A stretch of DNA of 64,000 nucleotides. Origin: Rutidosis leptorrhynchoides. Lineage: Eukaryota > Streptophyta > Magnoliopsida > Asterales > Asteraceae. The notes under the pieces are model-generated. The model saw nothing but the letters and a program-made list of their open reading frames with translations, did no database searches and had not been told where the DNA came from. How positions within the stretch are numbered: position 1 is the first letter of the stretch; the number at the start of each line of letters is the position of its first letter. Location: assembly GCF_046630445.1 (NCBI RefSeq), contig NC_092338.1:340031001-340095000 (forward strand), written 5' to 3'. Position numbers and translations under genes: made by a program. This document shows positions 22,322-35,473 of this stretch, in pieces.

Positions 22322-24575
22322 TGTAGCGACCCGACAAAATCGTCATTGACGGCGCCGTCTACTTAGGTCCCGTTACGTGGTCATAAGTCTTTAAAACAAC
22401 GTTTGACCCAAAAGTATGTCGCATTCATTTCAAAAGTAAAGATGTTTCAAGGTTTACAAAGTAGTTCGACAACTAGTTACGTTACAAAGTTTAAAGTACA
22501 AATGAAACATATGCGACACAATTTGAAAGTAGCCAAAAGACGCTCCACGTATGCATGTATACTCGACATCCAAGCAAGTATCAAAAAAATGAGCGGAAGC
22601 ATGTATCACAAAACGTTCCAGGACCTGAGAAAAACATAGAAATCTGTCAACGAAAACGTTGGTGAAATCATAGGTTTAAGTAAGTAAGTACAAGTGAATC
22701 ACAAGATTTGTAACATCGAAATAATAGTAATACATTCCAAAAGTTAAAATTTACGAGCACCCAATTATCAATGCTTAACATTCCTTCCATAGAACCCCAT
22801 CACAATAGTGTTAGAACATACACTGTTTCTCGAAAATATATTCCATTCGTAAACGGTAGTGAACCGTTTGAATGAGGGTTTGTCAAACCCATATGGCCAT
22901 ATAACATAAGTTCTCGCTTACACCCGGCAAGTGTAACTAATGATAATCGAATTGAGGATTTTTGTTCAACTCGTATGTAGAATGTTTGTTTTCCTGTACT
23001 TGTGTTCACTTAGTAAAAAGAAACGTTTATGTTTTCTCATCCCAAACGTAAGTTCAAAAGAGTAAAAGTGGGACTATGATCTCACCTTGTGTGCACGTAG
23101 GTATAAGTACTTCAACAAGTAAACGTGTGCAAAAACGAATGCTAGTCTTGACCTAAACAAATAGGTTTGTATCAATATCGATAAACACGGTCAGTCAAAG
23201 TGTTCAATTAGTCCCATGGCTCGTTACGACTCGATTACATAGCATGTGGATCAAATTGTCAAGTTTCATGCAAGATACAAGTATAGAAGCATGTTAGAAC
23301 GATCGCATAAATATTTGGTTAAGTTTGACAAAAGTCAAACTTTGGTCAAAGTCAAAGTCAAAGTCAACGGGGTCGGGTCGGGTCGGGTATCCGACAATTT
23401 TTCCATGATGAGAAAGTATATATAAGCATGTCGGCCAAGTTTCATGTTAATCGGAGTTACGAGTAAGCGGGGGTGAAAACGTAAAAATCAAAAGAATTTG
23501 GGACAGTCCAGAACGGCGCGCCGCGCGGGGTTTTGGCGCGCCGCTCCATTTCTCGGTTCAGCAAGTCTGGCAGTTTTCAAGTGTTCCAAACAAGCCAAAC
23601 TTCAAACAAACATAATTTACGAACCGTAAACACTTAAAACGCGTATCTTATATCGTTGGAAAAGTATTTTGACAAGGAATACAACTAACCACATTTCACC
23701 AATCGAAAACATCATTTGCAACAACCGAATTTCCAAATTAAATGCTCAATTAATGCTCATCATTAATGTTCAAGTTCATAAATGCACAATCATGATTCGG
23801 GAATTAAATGCACATATGTGATACGCCGTTTTGAAGATAATTAAACATACAATACAACTAAATACTTACTAATAACATCTCATGTCATTCAAAGCATCAA
23901 AGGTTCATTTCAAGTTCATCAAACCCTAACCCAATTCCACCAAAATCACTAATCAAGTTCATGAAGTTTTCTAAAGCAACCTACACATCGAATTGAAGCT
24001 AGTGATACTAGGAACACATTTAATACTTGTACTTTATCATAACAACAACATTAAATCATCCAAAACTCAAAATCAAACACACACTTTTCATGTTCATGCT
24101 AGTTACACTAAAACAACGAGATCGAGCATATAGATCATATATTCATGTTAAACTTGAGCCATAGACACTAATTAACAACTTTATAAGTTAAAAACATCAA
24201 GAACACAAAATCTAGTGATTTTATAAAGTTACCCAAATGTAATAAAATCAGTATGGAATCGAAGAGGAAGTTGCAAGGATTCCAAATATGTAATTTGTTT
24301 AGATTGAAGCTTGCTAGATTTGATTTGGATGATGAATCTTTGTAATGGAGAATTGAAAGAAAATGTGGAAGTGTTAAAAGAAAATGGAAATGGAAAATAG
24401 AAATGAAAGGAGATGGGTGTTGACTAGTCAAAAGCTAGTCACATCTTTGCTCCCTTGGCGAAACTAGTCCCTCGAGTTCGGTTGCGGTTGCGTGAATTAT
24501 CTAAACGAGATATTTTTAAAATGCGTATTAACGAAGGATGTTATAATCATATAACGAACTTTAAATAATTAAACG
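22322..24575 (-). mobile_element. Truncated LTR of family C (copy 2)
   Basis: It begins TGTAGCGACCCGAC and follows the family C LTR at 15-2412 through its length, including the ACGTTGGTGAAATCATAGG block and the long Thr/Asn-codon-like AT-rich end. The GC-rich module at 23514-23547 differs in sequence from that of copy 1 but sits in the same place. It is cut near 24575, losing about the last 15-90 bases, where it meets element A. The left end sits inside the integrase of family D. Confidence 0.75.
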
Positions 24576-27500
24576 GAAAATGAGACTATATACATTAGGT
24601 ATTTTAACAATAAGTTATATACATAAAAATGAGACTATTGAATTTAAGAAACTCGAAAACGTTATATATAACGATTATCGTTATATCAACGTCTTACTAA
24701 GTACATATGAATCATATTAAGATATTGATACACTTGGTTAATTATGTTAAATGATAAGTAAATATATCATTAAGTGTATTAACAATGAACTACATATGTA
24801 AAAAATAAGACTACTAACTTAATGATTTCGAAATGAGACATATATGTAACGATTTTCGTTGTAACGACATTTAACAGTATATATATCATACTAAGATATA
24901 TTATATATCATAATATCATGATAATGTAACAATTTAACATCTCTTTAGATATAATAAACATTGGGTTAACAACATTTAACATGATCGTTAACTTAAAGGT
25001 TTCAAATCAACATTTACATGTAACGACTAACGATGACTTAACGACTCAGTTAAAATGTATATACATGTAGTGTTTTAATATGTATTCATACACTTTTGAA
25101 AGACTTCAAGACACTTATCAAAATACTTCTACTTAACAAAAATGCTTACAATTACATCCTCGTTCAGTTTCATCAACAATTCTACTCGTATGCACCCGTA
25201 TTCGTACTCGTACAATACACAGCTTTTAGACGTATATACTATTAGTATATACACTCTAATTATCAGCTCTTAGTAGCCCATGTGAGTCACCTAACACATT
25301 TGGGAACCATCATTTGGCAACTAGCATGAAATATCTCATAAAATTACAAAAATATGAGTAATCATTCATGACTTATTTACATGAAAACAAAATTACACAT
25401 CCTTTATATCTAATCCATATACCAACGACAAAAAACACCTACAAATACTTTCATTCTTCAATTTTATTCATCTAAGTGATCTCTCTCAAGTTCTATCTTC
25501 AAGTTCTAAGTGTTCTTCATTCATTCTATAAGTTCTAGTTTCATAAAATCAAGAATACTTCCAAGTTTGGTAGCTTACTTCCAATCTTGTAAAGTGATCA
25601 TCCAACCTCAAGAAATATTTCTTATTTACAGTAAGATATCTTTCTAATACAAGGTAATACTCATATTCAAACTTTGGTTCAATTTCTATAACTATAACAA
25701 TCTTATTTCGAGTGATGATCTTACTTGAATTTGTTTTCGTGTCATGATTCTGCTTCAAGAACTTTCAAGCCATCCAAGGATCCTTTGAAGCTAGATCCAT
25801 TTGTCTCTTTTCTAGTAGGTTTATCCAAAAAACTTGAGGTAGTAATGATGTTCTTAACATCATTCGATTCATACATATAAAGCTATCTTATTCAAAGGTT
25901 TAAACTTGTAATCACTAGAACATAGTTTAGTTAATTCTAAACTTGTTCACAAACAAATGTTAATCCTTCTAACTTGACTTTTAAAATCAACTAAACACAT
26001 GTTCTATATCTATATGATATGCTAACTTAATGATTTAAAACCTGGAAACATGATGAACACCATAAAATCGGATATACGCCGTCGTAGTGAAACCGGGGGC
26101 TGTTTTGATTTGGATAATTAAAAACTATGATAAACTTTGATTTAAAAGTTGTTCTTCTGGAAAAATTATTTTTCATATGAACATGAAACTATATCCAAAA
26201 ATCAAGGTTAAACTCAAAGTGGAAGTATGTTTTCTAAAATGGTCATCTAGACGTCGTTCTTTTGACTGAAATGACTACCTTTACAAAAATGACTTGTAAC
26301 TTATATTTTCGACTATAAACCTATACTTTTTCTGTTTAGATTCATAAAATAGAGTTCAGTATGAAACCATAGCAATTTTATTCACTCACAACGGATTTAA
26401 AATGAAGAAGTTATGGGTAAAACAAGATTGGATATTTTTGATCTTTTTAGCTACGGGAAATGTTTAACAAATCTATACAAATCATAACCTAGCTAACTTA
26501 TATTGTATTATACATGTATTCTAATATATTATGTAATCTTGGGATACCATAGACACCTATGCAAATGTTTTGACATATCATATCGACCCATGTATATATA
26601 TTATTTGGAACAGCCATAGACACTCTATATGCAGTAATGTTGGAGTTAGCTATACAGGGTTGAGGTTGATTCCAAAAATATATATACTTTGAGTTGTGAT
26701 CTAGCCTGTGACATGTATACACTGGGTCGTGGATTGATTCAAGATAATATATATCGATTTATTTCTGTACATCTAACTGTAGATAACTAGTTGTAGGTTA
26801 TTAACGATGACAGCTGACTTAATACACTCAAATCTTTAAAACATAATAAAAATGGTTGTAATTATATTTTGATCATACTTTGATATATATATGTACATAT
26901 TTGTATAGGTTCATGAATCGATCCGTGGCCAAGTCTTATTTCCGAGAAGGAAATATCTGTGAAAGTGAGTTATAGTCCCACTTTTAAAATCTAATATTTT
27001 TGGGATGAGAATACATGCAGGTTTTATAAATGATTTACAAAATAGACACAAGTACGTGAAACTACATTCTATGGTTGAATTATCGAAATCGAATATGCCC
27101 CTTTTTAGTAAGTCTGGTAATCTAAGAATTAGGGAACAGACACCCTAATTGACGCAAATCCTAAAGATAGATCTATTGGGCCTAATAAACCCCATCCAAA
27201 GTACCGAATGCTTTAGTACTTCGAAATTTATATCATATCCGAAGGGTGTCCTGGAATGATGGGGATATTCTTATATATGCATCTTGTTAATGTCGATTAC
27301 CAGGTGTTCACCATATGAATGATTTTTATCTCTATGTATGGGATGTGTATTGAAATATGAAATCTTGTGGTCTATTGTTACGATTTGATATATATAGGTT
27401 AAACCTATAACTCACCAATATTTTTGTTGACGTTTAAAGCATGTTTATTCTCAGGTGAATATTAAGAGCTTCCGCTGTTGCATACTAAAATAAGGACAAG

Positions 27501-27797
27501 ATTTGGAGTCTATGTTTGTATGATATTGTGTAAAAACTGCATTCAAGAAACATATGTCGATGTAATATATTTCTATTGTAAACCATTATGTAATGGTCGT
27601 GTGTAAACAGTATATTTTAGATTATCATTATTTGATAATCTACGTAATGTTTTTAAAACCTTTATTGATAAAATAAAGGTTATGGTGGTTTTAAAAATGA
27701 ATGCAGTCTTTGAAAAACGTCTCATATAGAGGTCAAAACCTCGCAACTAAATCAATTAATATGGAACGTTTATAATCAATATGAACGAGACATTTCA
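24576..27797 (+). mobile_element. 5' LTR of chromovirus A (5' end truncated)
   Basis: It ends ACATTTCA, directly before a tRNA-Met primer site. The same LTR, reversed, is present at 41949-46568, and its missing first ~250 bases can be seen at 35369 reading left. It contains the reversed shared block (27397-27483), with CTCACCAATATTTTTGTTGAC and TTTATTCTCAGG, and the GAGGTCAAAACCTC hairpin at 27729-27742. Reading frames in it are not credible genes. Confidence 0.8.
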
Positions 27798-27799
27798 GT

Positions 27800-27811
27800 T
27801 GGTATCCGAGC
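27800..27811 (+). promoter_or_regulatory. Primer-binding site of element A (tRNA-iMet type)
   Basis: TGGTATCCGAGC lies two bases after the LTR end. It differs by one base from TGGTATCAGAGC, the complement of the initiator tRNA-Met 3' end. Confidence 0.8.
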
Positions 27812-28006
27812 GTTGGTCTTAGAGAACCAGAAAATTTGCATTAGTGTGTCTTATCGAGTTTGTTAGGATGCATTAGTGAGTCTGGACTTTGACCGTGTTT
27901 TCTTTAAAAATGATTGCTTAACATTTTTGTTGGAAACTATATATTATTAACATGTAAATATTATGTGATATATTAATCTCTTAACATGTTTGATATTGTG
28001 TGATAG

Positions 28007-28614
28007 ATGTCTACCTCTAGCACAAATCTCATTGACTCACCTAATAATAACGAAGAGTCTAATATATATTGGCAAGATTCACAAGTTCCCGAAGAACCGG
28101 AAGAAGAGGAAACGGAACCGGAAGAAGAGGAACCGGAAGAAGAGGAACTAGAAGAAGAGGAACCGGAAGAAGAAGAGGTTCCGGAGGGGGGGAATAGTAG
28201 GAACCACAGAAAACCAGTCAAATAAAAGAAAATCCTCAACCAATGGACCAAAGTTAATAATGGTCAATGGTGTTTCCGCTAAGGAAGCAAAATATTGGGA
28301 AAATTACCAATTTTCCGATGAATCGGATCCTGATGAGGCAAAAGAAAATAATAAGGGAAAAGAAATCTGATTACCCCGACCTAATTATAGAAATTACCCC
28401 GACCCAATTTAATGAGGCAAAAGAAAATAATAAGGGAAAAGGCATCAAAATAGAGAAATCTGATTCCGACCACGATGAACTTTATATGTACCGTCAACAC
28501 CCGTATTTTCAATATCGTGACAATAACCCGGGAACCTCTAAACCACCAGGTTTTTCTAAACCAATGTGGAAAACGACGACTCGTATTAGAGGAACATCAT
28601 ATATCCCTAGATGA
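28007..28614 (+). pseudogene. Acidic ORF of element A, frameshifted
   Basis: It starts MSTSSTNLIDSPNNNEES and runs into a long Glu-rich stretch of EEPEEEE units. The frame is lost near 28190, where the intact copy in element B (41159-41740) continues. Later pieces such as IEITPTQFNEAKENNKGKG and PPGFSKPMW are found again in another frame up to 28613. I know no family for this protein. It lies between the primer site and the F-box ORF in both elements, so it is a regular part of this retroelement family. Confidence 0.7.
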
Positions 28615-28794
28615 TTAGGAAAAAGAACCAAGTCCGAAGAAGAAGAAACCAGTGATTCAGATTAGAGGGGTGTGAGCATGTTGTGTAATAAATGTATTGT
28701 AGTGTGCTTGTACTCTTATGTTCTATGTAAAAATTGCTTGTATTGTTTATTTTTACGAATCTAATCCTTGTCTATTTTACAGTATTAAAACAAA

Positions 28795-29487
28795 ATGCAC
28801 GTTAAGGATAGACAACCGAATATTTTAGAAGACCTACCGGAGGATATGATTGAGGAAATCTTGTCTAGAGTCGGTCAGAATTCATCAGCACATTTAGTTA
28901 TGGCGAAATTAACTTGTCAAACATTTGAAAGACTTTCCAGAAATGCCTTAGTTTATAAAAGGCTTTCCTTTGATAGGTGGGGTATATCACATTGGGGAGA
29001 CCGTAAGTTACGCCGTGTTTTCTTTAAAGCGTTAAATGCGGGGAACCCTAATGCAATTTTATGCTACGGGTTAAGAACCTATTTTGACTCAACATATCCC
29101 AACATAGGATTTCGTGAATTAGAAAGAGCGTCTAACATGCAACATAAAGAAGCATGTTATGCTTATGGGTTAGTGATGTTCGCTTCTTACCAAAGTGAGA
29201 AAAAGAACATTGGATTGCAATTTTTAAATAAAACCTTCCCACAAGTGACGGATTCAGTATTTGGGGTGAGAAACAAGGTTTTTAGATTATTATGGGGCTG
29301 TTGGACATTACGAAACCCTCGTCCTTTTGACGACATTACAACATTCTGCCTAGCCAATGGTCATAACGGTTATTTTCCACAAGACCAAGGATGGGAAGTC
29401 GTCTTAGTAAAACCAGAATGCATGACTTGTTTCTGGACTTATGAATTACGTGTCTTTATTTCCTTTGCTGAACAACTTGCGTATTAA
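28795..29487 (+). CDS. F-box protein ORF carried by chromovirus A (At2g35280-like)
   Basis: The 230-residue frame is uninterrupted. Residues 8-55 form an F-box: ILEDLPEDMIEEILSRVG, followed by the expected hydrophobic spacing, with TCQTFE where most F-boxes have VCK.W. Residues ~80-145 resemble the segment of F-box proteins of the At2g35280 group that holds a SEL1-like repeat (NAGNPNAILCYGLRTYF, then MQHKEACYAYGLVMFAS). F-box proteins bind Skp1 and choose targets for SCF ubiquitin ligases; whether this one does so is unknown. It lies between the acidic ORF and gag of a retrotransposon, and the same gene is in element B. The start at 28795 fits the open frame; a start five codons later would match copy B (MDRQPN), where A has KDRQPN. 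Confidence 0.8.
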   Translation: MHVKDRQPNILEDLPEDMIEEILSRVGQNSSAHLVMAKLTCQTFERLSRNALVYKRLSFDRWGISHWGDRKLRRVFFKALNAGNPNAILCYGLRTYFDSTYPNIGFRELERASNMQHKEACYAYGLVMFASYQSEKKNIGLQFLNKTFPQVTDSVFGVRNKVFRLLWGCWTLRNPRPFDDITTFCLANGHNGYFPQDQGWEVVLVKPECMTCFWTYELRVFISFAEQLAY

Positions 29488-29810
29488 CTAGATTTATCTT
29501 CAAAACTGTCCTGTATCATAGTGTACTATATTTCATGTTATATGTAATATAGCGAAGTTGTAAGTTTGAAGAATATTTGTATGTGATATATTATTATAAT
29601 CAGTTTTTCATATGGAATTGTAGTAGTTGAATTGTATATTAGCTACTAAGTATGAACTTAACGGGTAGGTAGTACCCGAATTTAAACTTATAAAACGCTA
29701 ATATGAAGAAAAAGCTTTTATAAATGAGTTCATATTATGCTACGAGATACTATTGACTACTCTTAATATTCTGTATGATTAAATTGTTTCATTTGACTAT
29801 TTTAAAGGAA

Positions 29811-30627
29811 ATGGCACCGACTACTCGACACACCTTGAATATGAGCGAAAAGGAATTTCGTGTCTTTCTTGCTTCAAACATAGCCGCAGTACAGGCCGCG
29901 CTACATATGAACAATAACTCTGAATCTAGCAATACAGCTAACGGCGCAAGAAATCGTGTAGGATGCTCCTACAAGGAATTCACTGCCTGCAAACCTTCAG
30001 AATTTGATGGGACCGAAGGACCAATCGGATTGAAACGGTGGACCGAGAAAGTTGAATCGGTGTTTGCCATAAGTAAGTGTGCTGAAGGAGATAAAGTGAA
30101 GTACGCTACGCATACCTTCACAGGTATTGCATTAACATGGTGAAATACCTATCTAGAGCAAGTGGGACAAGATGCCGCTTACGCGCTACCGTGGTCAGCA
30201 TTCAAGCACTTGATGAACGAGAAGTACCGTCCCAGAACCGAGGTCAATAAGCTCAATTCAGAACTTAGAGGGTTACGAACACAGGGATTCGATATTACTT
30301 CGTACGAAAGACGATTCACAGAACTGTGCCTATTGTGTCCGAGAGCGTTCGAAGATGAGGAAGAGAAGATCAACGCGTTTGTGAAAGGGTTACCGGAGAG
30401 AATCCAAGAAGATATAAGTTCACAAGAGCCTACCTCCATACAAAAGGCATGTAGAATGGCTCACAAACTAGTGAATCAGATTAAGGGAAGAATTAAAGAA
30501 CAGGCGGCCGAAGAGGCCAATGTGAAGTTAGTCAAAAGAAAGTAGGAGGAAAACGGTGATAAGAGTCACCAAAACAACAAAAACTATCCCAACAATCGCA
30601 ACATCAATCGCAACTACAACAAACGGC

Positions 30628-30658
<31 letters not shown>

Positions 30659-32640
30659 CTACTACAACAATCATCCCAACAATAATAACAATCGCAACAA
30701 CAACAACAACAATAATCAGAAGCAGCTATGGCAAAGGTGTGAAAAGTATCACTCGGGGTTCTGCACCAAATTTTGCAACAAGTGTAAAATAAATGGTCAT
30801 AGCGCGGCGAAGTGTGAGGTCTATGGACCAGGGGTTAATAGAACGAAAGGAACAAATGGTGTCGGAATGAGTAATGGTGGAGCAAGTAGTGTCGGAGCAA
30901 GTTATGCCAATGTAGTTTGTTATAAATGTGGAAAACCGGGCCACATTATTAGAAATTGTCCGAACCAGGAGAACACGAATGGACAAGGCAGCGGAAGAGT
31001 TTTCAATATTAATGAGGTAGAGGCACAGGAAGACCCGGAGCTTGTTACGGGTACGTTTCTTATTGACAATAAATCTGCTTACGTTTTATTTGATTCGGGT
31101 GCGGATAGAAGCTATATGAGTAGAGATTTTTGTGCTAAATTAAGTTATCCATTGACGCCGTTGGATAGTAAATTTTTAGTCGAATTAGCAAACGGTAAAT
31201 TAATTTCAGCAGATTATATATGCCGGAATCGAGAAATTAAACTGGGTAGCGAAATATTTAAGATTGATTTGATACCAGTAGAGTTAGGGAGTTTTGATGT
31301 AATAGTTGGCATGGACTGGATGAAGGAGATGAAAGCAGAGATCATATGTTACAAAAATGAAATTCGCATTGTACGAGAAGAAGGTGAACCCTTAATGGTG
31401 TACGGAGAAAAGGGCAACACGAAGCTACATCTTATTAGTAATTTGAAGGCACAAAAACTAAGAAAAGGTTGCTATGCTGTTCTAGCACACGTCGAGAATG
31501 TACAAACTGAAGAAAAGAGCATCAATGATGTTCCCGTCGCAAAAGAATTTCCTGATGTATTTCCAAAAGAATTACCGGGACTACCTCCACATCGATCTGT
31601 TGAATTTCAAATAGATCTTGTACTAGGAGCTGCACCAATAGCTCGTGCTCCTTACAGACTCGCACCCAGCGAGATGAAAGAACTGCAAAGCCAACTGCAA
31701 GAACTATTAGAACGTGGTTTCATTCGACTAAGCACATCACCATGGGGAGCTCCTGTTTTGTTTGTCAAGAAGAAGCATGGTACATTTAGGTTGTGTATTG
31801 ACTACAGAGAGTTGAATAAACTTACCATCACAAACCGTTATCCACTGCCGAGAATTGATGACTTATTTGATCAACTACAAGGCTCGTCGATTTATTCAAA
31901 AATCGATTTCCGTTCTGGATATCATCAAATGCGAGTAAAGGAGGATGATATTCCAAAAACTGCTTTTAGGACGCGTTATGGTCATTACGAGTTTATGGTT
32001 ATGCCGTTTGGATTGACTAACGCACCATCTGTGTTCATGGACCTTATGAACCGAGTGTGTGGGCCATATCTTGACAAGTTTGTCATTACTTATTTACTCA
32101 AAGAATGATCAAGAGCACGAAGAACATTTAAGAAAAGTGCTAGAAGTATTGAGGAAAGAAAAACTGTACGCTAAGTTTTCAAAGTGTGCATTTTGGTTGG
32201 AAGAAGTTCAATTCCTCGGTCACATAGTGAACAAAGAAGGTATCCAGGTGGACCCGACAAAGATCGAAACCGTTGAAAAGTGGGAAACCCCAAAAACTCC
32301 GAAGCATATACGTCAATTTTTAGGATTGGCTAGTTACTACAGAAGATTCATCCAAGATTTCTCCAAAATAGCAAAACCCTTGACTGCATTAACGCATAAA
32401 GGGAAGAAATTTGAATGGAAGGATGAACAAGAGAAGGCGTTTCAGTTATTGAAGAAAAAGCTAACTACGGCACCTATATTGTCATTGCCTGAAGGGAATG
32501 ATGATTTTGTGATTTATTGTGACGCATCAAAGCAAGGTCTCGGTTGTGTATTAATGCAACGAACGAAGGTGATTGCTTATGCGTCTAGACAATTGAAGAT
32601 TCACGAGCAAAATTATACACTCAAAACGGTCATTGCCTGA
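29811..32640 (+). pseudogene. gag-pro-RT-RNase H of chromovirus A, broken and truncated
   Basis: The frame starts MAPTTRHTLNM and holds a retrotransposon gag domain, an Asn-rich spacer (30600-30720), a CCHC zinc knuckle ([14 protein letters not shown]), protease ([12 protein letters not shown]) and RT. Two nonsense codons lie in gag (30141-30143 and 30543-30545), both where copy B has Trp. A 17-base deletion near 32088 removes the RT active-site FIDD box and shifts the frame. Coding then resumes in a second frame to 32640 and stops within RNase H. Integrase is absent: sequence jumps into LTR DNA at 32654. It cannot make a working polyprotein. Confidence 0.9.
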
Positions 32641-33316
32641 AGACAATTGCTTATGTGGAAGTATGTTTTCTAAAATGGTCATCTAGACGTCGTTCTTTCG
32701 ACTGAAATGACTACCTTTACAAAAATGACTTGTAACTTATATTTCTGGCTATAAACCTATACTTTTTCTATTTGGATTCATAAAATAGAGTTCAATATAA
32801 AACCATAGCAATTTGATTCACTCAAAACGGATTTAAAATGAAGAAGTTATGAGTAAAACAAGATTGGATATTTTTGATCTTTTTAGCTACGGGAAATGTT
32901 TAACAAATCTATACAAATCATATCCTAGCTACCTTATATTGTATTATACATGTATTCTAATATATTATGTAATCTTGGGATACCATAGACACGTATGCAA
33001 ATGTTTTGACATATCATATCGACCCATGTATATATATTATTTGGAACAACCATAGACACTCCATATGCAGTAATGTTGGAGTTAGCTATACAGGGTTGAG
33101 GTTGATTCCAAAAATATATATACTTTGAGTTGTGATCTAGCCTGAGACGTGTATACACTGGGTCGTGGATTGATTCAAGATAATATATATCGATTTATTT
33201 CTGTACATCTAACTGTGGACAACTAGTTATAGGTTATTAACGAGGACAGCTGACTTAATACACTCAAATCTTTAAAACATAATAAAAATGGTTGTAATTA
33301 TATTTTGATCATACTT

Positions 33317-33354
<38 letters not shown>

Positions 33355-34008
33355 TTGTATAGGTTCGTGAATCAATCCGTGGCCAAGTCTTATTTCCGAG
33401 GAAGGAAATATCTGTGAAAGTGAGTTATAGTCCCACTTTTAAAATCTAATATTTTTGGGATGAGAATACATGCAGGTTTTATAAATGATTTACAAAATAG
33501 ACACAAGTACGTGAAACTACATTCTATGGTTGAATTATCGAAATCGAATATGCCCCTTTTTATTAAGTCTGGTAATCTAAGAATTAGGGAACAGACACCC
33601 TAATTGACGCGAATCCTAAAGATAGATCTATTGGGTCTAACAAACCCCATCCAAAGTACCGGATGCTTTAGTACTTCGAAATTTATATCATATCCGAAGG
33701 GTGTCCCGGAATGATGGGGATATTCTTATATATGCATCTTGTTAATGTCGGTTACCAGGTGTTCACCATATGAATGATTTTTATCTCTATGTATGGGACA
33801 TGTATTGAAATATGAAATCTTGTAGTCTATTGTTACGATTTGATATATATAGGTTAAACCTATAACTCACCAACATTTTTATTGACGTTTAAAGCATGTT
33901 TATTCTCAGGTGAATACTAAGAGCTTCCGCTGTTGCATACTAAAATAAGGACAAGATTTGGAGTCCATGTTTGTATGATATTGTGTAAAAACTTCATTCA
34001 AGATTGTT
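32641..34008 (+). mobile_element. Internal part of the 3' LTR of element A
   Basis: From GTGGAAGTATG (about 32654) it matches 26219-27546 of the 5' LTR closely, including the shared block at 33852-33938. Both ends are cut: the left joins RNase H, the right ends ACTTCATTCAAG at 34008 and meets element B's LTR in the opposite direction. A short (AT)n run is at 33317-33348. Confidence 0.85.
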
Positions 34009-35369
34009 ATAGTTATAGAAATTGAATTAAAGTTTGAATATGATTATTACCTTGTGTTAGAAAGATAACCTACTGTAAGTAACAAATGTTTCTTGATCTT
34101 GGATGATTACTTGGAATGGATTTAGAAAACTTGGAAGTAAACTTGAAATCTTGGAAGTATTCTTGATTTTATGAAACTAGAACTTTTGGAATTTATGAAG
34201 AACACTTAGAACTTGAAGATAGAACTTGAGAGAGATCAATTAGATGAAGAAAATTGAAGAATGAAAGTGTTTGTAGGTGTTTTTGGTCGTTGGTGTATGG
34301 ATTAGATATAAAGGATATGTAATTTTGTTTTCACGTAAATAAGTCATGAATGATTACTCATATTTTTGTAATTTTATGAGATATTTCATGCTAGTTGCCA
34401 AATGATGGTTCCCACATGTGTTAGATGACTCACATGGGCTTCTAAGAGCTAATCATTAGAGTGTATATACAAATAGTACATACATCTAAAAGCTGTGTAT
34501 TGTACGAGTACGAATACGGGTGCATACGAGTAGAATTGTTGATGAAACTGAACGAGGATGTAATTGTAAGCATTTTTGTTAAGTAGAAGTATTTTTATAA
34601 GTGTCTTGAAGTCTTTCAAAAGTGTATGAATACATATTAAAACACTACATGTATATACATTTTAACTGAGTCGTTAAGTCATCGTTAGTCGTTACATGTA
34701 AATGTTGTTTTGAAACCTTTAGGTTAACGATCTTGTTGAATGTTGTTAACCCATTGTTTATTATAACAAATGAGATGTTAAATTGTTATATTATCATGAT
34801 ATTATGATATATAATATATCTTAGTATGATGTATATACAGTTAAATGTCGTTACAACGATAATCGTTACATATATGTCTCGTTTCGAAATCATTAAGTTA
34901 GTAGTCTTATTTTTACATATGTATTTCATTGTTAATACACATAATAATATATTTACTTATCATTTAACATAATTAACCAAGTGTATCAATATCTTAATAT
35001 GATTCATATGTACCCAGTAAGACGTTGTTATAACGATAATCGTTATATATATCGTTTTCGAGTTTCTTAAATTAATAGTCTCATTTTTATGTATATAACT
35101 CATTGTTAAAATACCTAATGATATACATACTTATAATAAAATCATGTTAACTATATATATAACCATATATATGTCATCGTATAGTTTTTACAAGTTTTAA
35201 CGTTCGTGAATCACCGGTCAACTTGGGTGGTCAATTGTCTATATGAAATCTATTTCAATTAATCAAGTCTTAACAAGTTTGATTGCTTAACATGCTGGAA
35301 ACACTTAATCATGTAAATAAAAATTTCATTTAATATATATATAAACATGGAAAAGTTCGGGTCACTACA
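34009..35369 (-). mobile_element. 3' LTR of element B (3' part lost)
   Basis: On the minus strand it starts TGTAGTGACCCGAAC at 35369, right after the polypurine region, and runs to 34009. The section 34009-35100 is the reverse of 24590-25703 in element A. It supplies the LTR start that is missing in the other copies. The rest of this LTR has been replaced by the facing LTR of element A. Confidence 0.85.
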
Positions 35370-35473
35370 GTACCTACCCGTTAAATAAATTTCGTCCCGA
35401 AATTTTAAGCAGTTGGAGGTGTTGACGTATCTTCTGGAAATAAATGCGGGTATTTCTTCTTCATCTGATATTC
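35370..35473 (-). other. Polypurine region and last codons of pol, element B
   Basis: Reading on the minus strand, a short coding tail after an in-frame stop (35474-35476) is followed by ATTTCGGGACGAAATTT, an inverted repeat, then TTAACGGGTAGGTAC next to the LTR. The same arrangement lies beside the LTRs at 2413 and 58762. Confidence 0.65.

Noticed and set aside
27973-28251. Ser-rich frame on the minus strand (also at 41508-41774 on the plus strand)
   Set aside because: It is the antisense of the Glu-rich part of the acidic ORF; GAA/GAG codons read backwards as Ser-rich.
30556-30792. Thr-rich frame (also 38869-39264 on the minus strand)
   Set aside because: It is the shifted frame of the Asn-rich gag spacer (AAC repeats).
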